From: Verrucomicrobiota bacterium
GTDB taxonomy: Bacteria > Verrucomicrobiota > Verrucomicrobiia > Limisphaerales > AV2
Direction of reading: 5' to 3'
NCBI GenBank assembly: GCA_003218935.1
Contig: QHPA01000308.1
Location: 1-8,108, forward strand
DNA length: 8,108 bases
A program made the translations under genes and the position numbers. Positions 1-6,187 of this stretch are shown piece after piece; the first letter of the stretch is position 1; each line of letters begins with the position of its first letter. The notes beneath the pieces are model-generated. The model made no database searches, had not been told where the DNA came from, and saw only the letters and a list, made by a program, of their open reading frames with translations.

Positions 1-427
1 CCACGACCTGGTGCTGATAAATGTATTCGGCGGCGAGAGACACCTGCCAACCCGAGCCGCAATCGGTCTTCATCAGGGCCTGGGCGAACGCTGTCTGCTC
101 CCGGTCCACGACGCTTGAGGAGAGGAAGTGAAGGTCCTCGGCGCTGACGAAAAAGTTGAATTGCGTTCCGTTCTCCGGCAGCCGGAGAAGAATCATCTCC
201 AAACCGCTGGCGACGAAAGCGCTGTCTCGCGGTGATCGAGGGGAGAGGCCCACGTTGTCGCGGTAACCAGCGCCGGTGCGGAGACTGAAATCATTGATCC
301 ATTTCGGCAACAGGATGGGGAAGTCAAATTCTTGCGCCTGGATCATGCAGCCAACCCATCCAAAGAAGGAAGCGGCCCAAATGCGGCTCCGTATCGCCCT
401 TCCCAGTCCTGGCCAACAACGCAGCAT
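1..427 (-). CDS. Exported protein of unknown function, probable outer-membrane beta-barrel (N-terminal part; runs off left edge)
   Basis: Reading the minus strand from an ATG at 427 gives 142 codons open to the window edge, so the gene is 3'-truncated by the window. An in-frame TGA sits immediately before this ATG, so no longer start is possible. Residues 1-33 look like a signal peptide: arginines near the N-terminus, a hydrophobic stretch (IWAASFFGWVGCMI), then QAQ as a possible cleavage site. The mature part begins EFDFPILLPKW and has short alternating hydrophobic/polar strands (FSLRTGAGYRDNVGL, FNFFVSAEDL, WQVSLAAEYIY), as in outer-membrane beta-barrels. I do not recognise a named family. 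It lies 98 bp downstream of the secreted coiled-coil gene on the same strand and may share its transcript, although a hairpin lies between them. There is no clear ribosome binding site. That it is exported is fairly likely; the barrel fold is inference. Confidence 0.72.
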   Translation of the reverse strand, partial: MLRCWPGLGRAIRSRIWAASFFGWVGCMIQAQEFDFPILLPKWINDFSLRTGAGYRDNVGLSPRSPRDSAFVASGLEMILLRLPENGTQFNFFVSAEDLHFLSSSVVDREQTAFAQALMKTDCGSGWQVSLAAEYIYQHQVV

Positions 428-432
428 TCAAG

Positions 433-458
433 TAATAAAACACCGCCCGGCCAGGCGG
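433..458 (-). terminator. Possible intrinsic terminator or attenuator between the two exported-protein genes
   Basis: On the minus strand CCGCC (458-454) and GGCGG (447-443) can pair around a six-base loop, and the T-rich run TGTTTTATTACTT follows directly. The element lies after the coiled-coil gene and just before the ATG of the next gene. It could end most transcripts of the first gene, or act on the leader of the second. The stem is only 5 bp, so the call is tentative. Confidence 0.35.
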
Positions 459-525
459 ACTGGTCGTTCGGTATCTGGATTTGGAAGATCTTTGACCTGT
501 TATTCCCGCTGCTGTGTCGGCGGAG

Positions 526-1020
526 TCAATCGTTTGCGCCGTGATGCCGCCCACTCGAAGGAGATTTTGGCAGGGAGTCCAAAATCTTGCTGCGTCCGGA
601 CAATTCAAGCCCCAGCACATCCTTCATGCGGTCTCTGGCTTCTTCACGGAACGCTCGCGCTCGCTCCAGCCATTCGTCGCGTAACGCTCGGAGTTGCGCC
701 CGGATTTTGTCCCGGTCCGAGTTCGTGGCGCCGCGCAATTTCCGCAATAAATCCTGTTGACGGGCCAGATAAGTGTCACGCAGTATTTCAAAACGAAGCA
801 GTCGTTGTCTGATATCCAGCGGCAAGTCGGGTCGCTCGGGTCGCGGTGGCCGCAGGCCGAACGCGAGCCCGGAGGGAGTGTCGCGGAGGATGCGGTCCGG
901 GAAAATGATTCGCCCCACCCGATCCGCGATGTTGGTGGAGCCCACGATGACTTGCGCCGAAACAGACGGGATCAGCAACCAGAGGCCAAGGCCAACCGCC
1001 AGTAAATGCAACTTCTTCAT
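526..1020 (-). CDS. Small secreted coiled-coil protein of unknown function, downstream of a sigma-54 promoter
   Basis: The product is 164 aa. I chose the ATG at 1020 because it gives a clean signal peptide: MKK, a hydrophobic core (LHLLAVGLGLWLLIP), then SVSA|Q, with cleavage after about residue 22. A GTG 24 bases upstream would put charged residues in front of the signal. The mature protein starts with a short segment (QVIVGSTNIADRVGRIIFPD), then a proline/arginine-rich linker (about 56-67). A highly charged helical region (about 69-135), rich in Arg, Leu and Glu and likely coiled coil, follows. The tail is polar and ends HHGAND. There is no LTxxQ motif as in Spy/CpxP chaperones, no PEP-CTERM sorting signal and no lipobox. 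I do not recognise a family. A strong RpoN-type promoter lies 53 bp upstream, directly after a sigma-54 activator gene. A periplasmic or envelope role under that activator is inferred. Confidence 0.8.
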   Translation of the reverse strand: MKKLHLLAVGLGLWLLIPSVSAQVIVGSTNIADRVGRIIFPDRILRDTPSGLAFGLRPPRPERPDLPLDIRQRLLRFEILRDTYLARQQDLLRKLRGATNSDRDKIRAQLRALRDEWLERARAFREEARDRMKDVLGLELSGRSKILDSLPKSPSSGRHHGAND

Positions 1021-1072
1021 GGCTTTCTCATCCGACCGAAACACTCTCAGCGTATTTCATTCCCTCATAATC

Positions 1073-1088
1073 TGCAAGGCGTGTGCCA
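1073..1088 (-). promoter_or_regulatory. Sigma-54 (RpoN) -24/-12 promoter
   Basis: The minus strand reads TGGCACACGCCTTGCA from 1088 to 1073. The RpoN consensus is TGGCACG-N4-TTGC(A/T). Every conserved position matches except the seventh (A for G), and the invariant GG (-24) and GC (-12) are exactly 10 bases apart. Transcription should start near 1062, leaving a leader of about 40 bases before the ATG at 1020. The site lies in a non-coding gap on the correct strand, and the gene just upstream encodes a sigma-54 activator. Confidence 0.85.
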
Positions 1089-1117
1089 CTCGCTCGCAGC
1101 AGTTCTACCTCATTCAA

Positions 1118-1131
1118 GGTTAATCCATTAA
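1118..1131. promoter_or_regulatory. Possible activator half-site / small dyad upstream of the RpoN promoter
   Basis: The plus strand contains TTAATCCATTAA (1120-1131), two 5-bp inverted arms around two bases. It overlaps GGTTAATCC (1118-1126), which recurs exactly at 1221-1229 inside the larger dyad over the regulator's stop codon. The element lies about 56-69 bases upstream of the predicted start site. The repeated nonamer suggests a protein binding site, but both copies are short. Confidence 0.35.
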
Positions 1132-1215
1132 GTCGAAATCTGGACCCGGTCCGCCACAACTATCCCTGATTGAGTTTGGGCAGTTTCACCCAATACACCT
1201 CGCCGCCATGGTGTT

Positions 1216-1233
1216 CTGGGGGTTAATCCCCAG
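1216..1233. promoter_or_regulatory. Dyad overlapping the regulator's stop codon: candidate enhancer (upstream activator) site
   Basis: CTGGGG (1216-1221) and CCCCAG (1228-1233) are perfect inverted repeats around six bases (GTTAAT) that include the regulator's stop codon. The centre lies about 160 bases upstream of the predicted RpoN start, a typical distance for NtrC-type enhancer sites. Its core GGTTAATCC recurs at 1118-1126, 103 bp away and close to ten helical turns. A weak RNA hairpin terminator is the alternative, but no T-run follows on the minus strand. Confidence 0.45.
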
Positions 1234-2632
1234 TCTTGCCGGACTGTTTTCCGAACAACCGATATCTCAAATAATCGCGCGAAACGCCAAGCAACCGCGC
1301 AGCGGCGGACACGTTCTGTCCGGTCTGTTTGAGCGCGTGCTGGATCAGTCGGTTGATAGCTTCTTCAATTAAAAACCCCTCCGCCGGGAAGGTAAAGTCA
1401 GGATTGAACCAGTCGCCCGCCCGCGCCGGCGCGGGGGAGCGAGGGCCCGCGCTCGCCTCAAGGTGTTCGAAGTCCAGCGTGTCGCCCTCCGAGAAGACGA
1501 TGGCGCGTTCGATCTCGTGCGCCAGCTCGCGCACATTCCCGGGCCAGGGATGCGCCAGCAGGCGCTTTTTGCCGCTCTCCGAAATCGCTTTGCGCGGGAG
1601 GTGATGGCGCTCACGCAGTCGCATCAATAAGGTTTCGGCCAGTTTCAAAATGTCGTCCCCGCGCTCGCGCAGCGGCGGGAGCTGGAGTCGAAACAGGTCG
1701 AGTCGATGGAACAAATCCTGGCGAAATTTGCCTTCCGCGACGAGCTCTTTGAGATCACGGTTGGTCGCGGCGATGATGCGGACGTCGATGGGGAGTTCCC
1801 GCGTGCCGCCCAGCCGGCGGATCTTTCGGTCTTCAATCGCGGTCAGCACTTTCGCCTGCATCGCCGGGGACAAGCTCGGCAGTTCATCAAGAAAGAGCGC
1901 GCCTCCATTGGCCGCTTCGAACAGTCCCATGCGGGCCGCGCGGGCGTCAGTGAACGCGCCGCGCTCGTGTCCGAACAGTTCCGACTCGGCGAGCGTATCC
2001 GGCAGCGTCGAACAATTGACCTCAACCAACGGTTGCGACGCCCGTGGGCCTTGCCGGTGCAGCCGGCGGGCAATAGTGGTTTTGCCGGTGCCGGTCTCGC
2101 CTTGAATCAACACGGGCGGCAATCGGTCCTGCACTCGATTGTCCGCCGCGATGATCTTTTGCAGGTGGCCTTCCAGGTGAGCGAGGGATTTGCCGAAGAA
2201 AAACTCTTGTCCCGCCGTGACGCGCCGCCGGTGTTCCTCCAGGCGGGCCGAGCGTTTGTTGCGCTGAGCCCGTCCGACGACCAGCGGCAGCTGGGCGGGA
2301 TCGAACGGTTTGACGAGGTAATCGAGCGCGCCCAGCCGCATCGCTTCAACCGCGCCGCTGATGGCCCCTTCCGCAGTCATCACGATGACGCCGGTGTTCG
2401 CTGGAAAGATGCGTTCTTTCAACAGGTCCGTTCCGCGTCCGTCCGGCAGGTTCACGTCAAGCAGGACGAGGTCGAAATCGAGGTCGGCGAGGAATCTCTT
2501 TGCGGCTTGAACGGTGTTGGCGCCGGTCACGTCGGCATCCAGTTTCTCCAGGTAAGCGGTGATTTGCTTGCAAAGCAGCCTCTCGTCCTCCACGACCAAT
2601 ATGCTCAAGCCGGCAAGCGTGACGTCTGGCAT
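1223..2632 (-). CDS. Sigma-54-dependent response regulator, NtrC family
   Basis: The 469-aa product has the full three-domain layout of NtrC-type activators. The N-terminal receiver (about 9-120) has acidic VEDE, phospho-acceptor Asp59 in LLDVNLP, Thr86 and Lys108 in LVKPF. The central AAA+ domain (about 147-385) has Walker A GETGTGKT (178-185), Walker B GGALFLDE (243-250), and the sigma-54 contact loop as GAFTDA (225-230), a known variant of GAFTGA. FRQDLFHRL (303-311) and HPWPGNVREL (361-370) follow. A C-terminal Fis-type helix-turn-helix (about 437-461, SAAARLLGVSRDYLRYRLFG) binds DNA. When phosphorylated it should bind an enhancer and use ATP to open RpoN promoters; one such promoter lies just downstream. 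The ATG at 2632 starts the receiver directly, with no clear Shine-Dalgarno. A receiver-kinase hybrid is divergently encoded next door and may be its partner. The specific signal is unknown. Confidence 0.95.
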   Translation of the reverse strand: MPDVTLAGLSILVVEDERLLCKQITAYLEKLDADVTGANTVQAAKRFLADLDFDLVLLDVNLPDGRGTDLLKERIFPANTGVIVMTAEGAISGAVEAMRLGALDYLVKPFDPAQLPLVVGRAQRNKRSARLEEHRRRVTAGQEFFFGKSLAHLEGHLQKIIAADNRVQDRLPPVLIQGETGTGKTTIARRLHRQGPRASQPLVEVNCSTLPDTLAESELFGHERGAFTDARAARMGLFEAANGGALFLDELPSLSPAMQAKVLTAIEDRKIRRLGGTRELPIDVRIIAATNRDLKELVAEGKFRQDLFHRLDLFRLQLPPLRERGDDILKLAETLLMRLRERHHLPRKAISESGKKRLLAHPWPGNVRELAHEIERAIVFSEGDTLDFEHLEASAGPRSPAPARAGDWFNPDFTFPAEGFLIEEAINRLIQHALKQTGQNVSAAARLLGVSRDYLRYRLFGKQSGKTGD

Positions 2633-2925
2633 GGCGATTTAGTAGGATAAAACGGGACTCTCTGGCGACAACAATCTCAACCCATTTGGCGCTGTCCAGC
2701 CGGACATCCTGATGGCAGTGTGCTGGTTTGCTTTCCTGAACGGCGGTGAAGATGAAAGTCTGTTATGCGCGAAAGCCTTGCGATCCAATGGGCGCGGGTT
2801 TGACCTCAGACTCGGACTTGCTATTGAGCCGACCATGAGAGTAAAACTGTTGGAACCGGCTTGGAATCGCAGTCGGTGGGGCGGACAAGCGTCATGGGGC
2901 GGTCGTGGAGCCGGCAGGCCATAGA
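2633..2925. promoter_or_regulatory. Divergent intergenic region between the sigma-54 regulator and the hybrid kinase
   Basis: These 293 bp separate two genes transcribed away from each other, so both promoters should lie here. I see no convincing conserved gene. On the minus strand TTGTCG and TATCCT, 16 bases apart, resemble a -35/-10 pair but would leave only a few leader bases before the regulator's ATG. On the plus strand TTGACC and TATTGA, 16 bases apart, are a weak pair ahead of the kinase. The octamer TGGGGCGG occurs at 2877-2884 and 2895-2902, just before the kinase start. No correctly spaced RpoN site was found. Confidence 0.3.
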
Positions 2926-4065
2926 ATGAAAACGATCTTAATCATTGATGATGATTCCGCCGTGATGGCGTTGACAACGAAGACCTTGCGAGCGCGTGGA
3001 TTTCAGACGTTGGCAGCGAACGACGGGATCGCCGGGGTTGAAATGGCCAAGAAGCACTTGCCGGACATGATCATCTGCGACATCCAAATGCCTGTGCTCG
3101 ACGGCTACGAGACACTGGCGGCGCTGCGTCAAGACCCGGTGACGGCCGCTATCCCCTTCATATTCCTGTCGGGTCTGGCCGACCGGAAGCATCTCCGACA
3201 GGGAATGGGTCTTGGTGCCGACGATTACCTGACCAAGCCTTTTTCAGTCTCAGAGTTGATGGGGGCCGTGAAAACGCGACTGGAAAAACAGGCTGCGGTT
3301 CAGCGTCGCTCGGAAAGGAAACTGGAGGACCTGCGCGGCAACATCGGCATGGCGTTGCCACATGAATTGCTCACACCGCTCAACGGTATCCTCGGCTTCG
3401 CGTCCATCATGATGGATGAAGGGGTCGTCTTCGAGCCGCGCGAAATCCGGGACTTCGCGCACAACATTCAAATCTCGGCGCTGCGCCTCCACCGGTTGAT
3501 CGAGAATTTCATCATTTACTCCGAGATCGAGCTGACCAAATCCGATCCCAAAAAACTTCAGGAATTGCGCCAAAGCGGGCGCACGCTCACGCGAGAGATC
3601 ATCACCGGTGTGGCACAGGAAAAGGCCGCAACCGCCGCGCGTCAGGACGATCTGCGTTTGGATGTGCAGGAGGGGTACGTGGCCATGGCCGGAAGTTACT
3701 TTAAAAGAATCCTGGAGGAGCTGGTCGATAACGCGTTCAAGTTCTCCAAGAAGGGCACGCCGGTAGTCATCGCCGCCGGTGTGTCGGAAGCCCGCTTCAC
3801 GCTGTCGATCAGCGATCGGGGACGGGGAATGACCGCGCAACAGATCGCCGACATCGGGGCGCACATGCAGTTTGAACGTCGCTTTTACGAGCAGCAGGGC
3901 GTCGGGCTGGGGCTGATCGTCGCCAAGCGCCTGGCCGAATTGCACGGGGGCGATCTCCTCATTGAAAGCACGCCGGGTGAACAAAGTCACCGGCGGCGCG
4001 GGCTACATCGGGTCCGTCTGCGTCGAAGAGTTGATCAACGCCGGAAACAAGGTGACGGTCTATGA
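2926..4065 (+). CDS. Cytosolic receiver-histidine kinase hybrid with an aberrant C-terminus
   Basis: The product is 379 aa with no membrane segment, so it is soluble. The receiver (about 1-118) has acidic IDDD, phospho-acceptor Asp52 (ICDIQMP) and Lys104 (LTKPF). The dimerisation/phospho-acceptor helix has His146 in LPHELLTPLNGILGF. The ATPase domain has the N-box ELVDNAFKF (Asn269), the G1 box DRGRGM (297-302) and the G2 box GVGLGL (325-330). I chose the ATG at 2926, with AGG eight bases upstream; a GTG at 2905 would only add unlike residues. Kinase-like sequence stops at STPGEQ (348-353), where relatives usually have one more strand ending in LP. Here it runs on for 26 Arg-rich residues read out of frame through the start of galE. 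The tail looks like a deletion or frame error. A partnership with the divergent sigma-54 regulator is plausible but unproven. Confidence 0.88.
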   Translation: MKTILIIDDDSAVMALTTKTLRARGFQTLAANDGIAGVEMAKKHLPDMIICDIQMPVLDGYETLAALRQDPVTAAIPFIFLSGLADRKHLRQGMGLGADDYLTKPFSVSELMGAVKTRLEKQAAVQRRSERKLEDLRGNIGMALPHELLTPLNGILGFASIMMDEGVVFEPREIRDFAHNIQISALRLHRLIENFIIYSEIELTKSDPKKLQELRQSGRTLTREIITGVAQEKAATAARQDDLRLDVQEGYVAMAGSYFKRILEELVDNAFKFSKKGTPVVIAAGVSEARFTLSISDRGRGMTAQQIADIGAHMQFERRFYEQQGVGLGLIVAKRLAELHGGDLLIESTPGEQSHRRRGLHRVRLRRRVDQRRKQGDGL

Positions 4066-4945
4066 CAACCTGACGGAGGGACATCGTTCGGCGGTCGATA
4101 AGCGATCCGCGTTTGTCCACGGAGATTTGAGCGATGACGCCAGACTCGCTCAGGCGCTCCAGGAGGCAAAAGCGGAAACCGTCCTTCATTTCGCGGCGAA
4201 CGCGTTGGTGAGCGAGTCCATGGCCAATCCGGGAAAATACTTTCGCAACAACGTCGCCTCCGGCCTGAGGCTCCTCGAAGCGGCCGTGGCGGCTCGGGTG
4301 AACAAGTTTGTTTTCAGTTCCACCTGCGCCGTGTATGGCGTGCCGGACCGCGTGCCGATAACGGAAGACCTGCCGTTGCACCCGGTCAATCCGTATGGCG
4401 AATCCAAATTGATGTTCGAAAAGATGCTGCAATGGTATCAGCGGATTCACGGCCTGGAATTCGTCGCGCTGCGCTACTTCAACGCGGCGGGCGCGAGCGA
4501 ACGCTTCGGCGAACACCATCGCCTCGAGACGCACTTGATCCCCAATGTCCTTAAAGTGGCGCTCGGCCAGAAGCCGCACTGCGAAATTTACGGCACTGAT
4601 TACCCGACGTCTGACGGCACCTGCGTTCGCGATTACGTTCACATCGTTGACCTGGCGCAGGCGCATCTTCTGGCGATGGAACCGGGCAAACAGGGCTTTT
4701 ACAACCTGGGCAACGGCGAAGGCTATTCCGTTCGCCAGGTGATCCGGACGTGCGAGAAAGTCGCCGACAAACCTGTCAAAGTGATTGAAAGACCGCGTCG
4801 CGACGGCGATCCGCCCAGGCTGGTCGCCTCAGCAAACAAGGCGATGAAGGAACTCGGTTGGAAACCGAAATACCCAAAACTTGAAGCCATCGTCGAGTCG
4901 GCCTGGCGCTGGCATCACAAACATCCGAACGGCTATCCGGATTGA
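3977..4945 (+). CDS. galE: UDP-glucose 4-epimerase, with a shortened N-terminus
   Basis: GalE interconverts UDP-glucose and UDP-galactose for sugar use and for envelope polysaccharides; it is a cytosolic NAD-bound SDR-family enzyme. From the GTG at 3977 it has 322 aa, close to the usual 325-340. Visible motifs are the NAD-binding GGAGYIG (6-12), HFAANALV (71-78), the catalytic SSTCAVYG (114-121) and YxxxK in NPYGESK (Tyr140, Lys144), then RYFNAAGA and VRDYVHIVDLA. The C-terminus (HKHPNGYPD) is complete. The N-terminus is odd: relatives begin like MKVLVTGGAGYIGS, but here only VNKV precedes TGG, so the first beta strand lacks its hydrophobic pattern. The start overlaps the kinase gene by 89 bp in another frame. 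A TTG at 3962 is an alternative start and does not restore the strand. The function is sure by family; whether this copy folds is uncertain. Confidence 0.92.
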   Translation: MNKVTGGAGYIGSVCVEELINAGNKVTVYDNLTEGHRSAVDKRSAFVHGDLSDDARLAQALQEAKAETVLHFAANALVSESMANPGKYFRNNVASGLRLLEAAVAARVNKFVFSSTCAVYGVPDRVPITEDLPLHPVNPYGESKLMFEKMLQWYQRIHGLEFVALRYFNAAGASERFGEHHRLETHLIPNVLKVALGQKPHCEIYGTDYPTSDGTCVRDYVHIVDLAQAHLLAMEPGKQGFYNLGNGEGYSVRQVIRTCEKVADKPVKVIERPRRDGDPPRLVASANKAMKELGWKPKYPKLEAIVESAWRWHHKHPNGYPD

Positions 4946-4952
4946 GGACGCG

Positions 4953-6123
4953 CTAACCCGTGCTCTCTGTTTTGGCGGCGATGACCGTCTGGTTTGGCTT
5001 ATGGAGAAACTGCCACGCCAGCAGGGCGGTCAGGAAAGCAAGAGCAGAACAGATCAGATAGGGCAGCGGTGGGTATTTTGCGAACAAGGTTCCAGCGAAA
5101 ATCGGTCCGACGATGCGCGCCAGACTGCCGGCGCTCTGCGCCACGCCAAGGGTTGCGCCCTGTTCCTGCGCGGGCGTCAGGATTGAAATCAGACCAAACA
5201 CTGGCGGACGAGTCAGGCTGGAACCCATGGCCAAAAGGCCGAGGACAAAAAGAAGCGCGAACAGATGAGGATCATTTGTTTGAGAGATAAAGGGCAATGG
5301 TCCGAGGCTCATGGCCACGAGCAACAAGCTCAAAGCAACCAGACCCGGTTCTCCCAGTTTCCGGACCAGGCGGCCGATGATCGGGCCACCCTGCACTGCG
5401 GCGCCGACGATGCCGCAGTAGGTGAACAGGTAACCCACGTGTGTTTTGTCGAAGTGAAAATTCTGATCGACCAGCAATCCAAGCGTGGTTTCAAAACAGG
5501 TAAAGGCAAAGGTGGCCAGAAAAAATACGGTGATCAGCAGTCCGACCTTCGGCCGCTGCATCGAGTGAATCCATTGACCGAACCGCGGGCGCTGCGCGGC
5601 GTACTCGGAGTCGGGCTTGCGGCTTTCCGGCAGCAGACAAAACGCCAGAACAAAGTTGCTCGCGCATAAAGCAGCGGCGACCCAACCCGGCCCGGATTGC
5701 CCGAACAGCTTTGCCGCGAACGCGCCCAACGCCGGTCCGAAAATGAAGCCAAGCCCGAACGCCATGCCAATGAGGCCCATTTTTTTGGAGCGTTCTTCAT
5801 GCGGGGTCACATCGGCGATGTAAGCCTGCGAAACGGTGATGTTGGTGCCGCAGATACCTCCGGAAATTCGCGACACCAGCAAAACCGCCAGCGCCGCCGT
5901 CGGGTCGTTCAGTCCTGAGCCGATGGCGAACATGCCATAGGAAATGGCCGCTCCCGCCGTGCTCAACAGCAACACCGGTCTTCTTCCGATGCGGTCTGAA
6001 AGCCGTCCCCAGACAGGTGTGCAGACTTTTGCTGTAGATCGGCAGCAGCGGCAACACAATGCCGAATCCGACCAGATCAATGAATACCGCGAGAAAAAGA
6101 ATCAGTAACGACGGTTTTTTCAT
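4953..6123 (-). pseudogene. MFS transporter (TetA-like DHA1 family), frame broken with loss of TM2
   Basis: The ATG at 6123 starts a typical DHA1 N-terminus: [20 protein letters not shown], then PLLPIYSK (TM1, residues 1-32). After about 6028 the matching protein continues in another frame as [17 protein letters not shown] (MFS motif A) and runs 357 codons to TAG at 4953. Relatives have about 24 residues between YSK and motif A, forming TM2; here they are absent, and the total is 1171 nt, not a multiple of three. So a deletion of 3n+2 bases is likely near 6014-6030. The rest is intact: GLGFIFGPALGA (motif C-like), the central loop, and the C-terminal membrane segments. An in-frame ATG at 6080 would replace TM1 with a Cys-rich shadow peptide ([10 protein letters not shown]...). 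The family exports small molecules such as drugs by proton antiport; the substrate here is unknown. The fault could be real decay or a sequence error. Confidence 0.82.
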
Positions 6124-6167
6124 CTGTTCAACGCGGACTCCGTTCTATTCGCATGGCAGAAGTTAGA

Positions 6168-6186
6168 CCAGGGAAAACGCCCCTGG
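6168..6186. terminator. Small hairpin between the TolC-family and MFS genes
   Basis: CCAGGG (6168-6173) and CCCTGG (6181-6186) are perfect inverted repeats with a seven-base loop, directly after the TolC-family stop codon at 6188-6190. On the minus strand no strong T-run follows, so termination would be weak. On the plus strand TTTTT follows after four bases, but no plus-strand gene ends here. It may limit read-through into the transporter gene or stabilise the 3' end of the message. Confidence 0.3.
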
Positions 6187-6187
6187 C

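Noticed and set aside
276..812. Plus-strand open frame of 178 codons at the left end
   Set aside because: It overlaps two minus-strand genes that each carry a good signal peptide; its own product is Arg/Ser/Cys-rich and without any domain.
1706..2650. Long open frame (314 codons) on the plus strand opposite the sigma-54 regulator
   Set aside because: It is antisense to a gene with all family motifs, has no recognisable domain, and is expected from GC-rich codon bias on the other strand.
2700..2760. Possible second RpoN promoter (TGGCA and TTGCT, or AGGAA...GCA on the other strand)
   Set aside because: The GG and GC pairs are 14 or 11 bases apart instead of 10, a spacing RpoN does not tolerate.
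2877..2902. Octamer TGGGGCGG repeated 18 bp apart before the kinase start
   Set aside because: It is short and G-rich in GC-rich DNA; chance is likely and no dyad or second feature supports it.
2712..2924. Plus-strand 70-codon frame and an overlapping minus-strand 65-codon frame in the divergent gap
   Set aside because: Composition is not protein-like, there is no ribosome binding site, and a promoter region is expected there.
3250..4666. Two long minus-strand open frames (246 and 235 codons) opposite the kinase and galE
   Set aside because: Both are antisense shadows of clearly identified genes and show no protein-family features.
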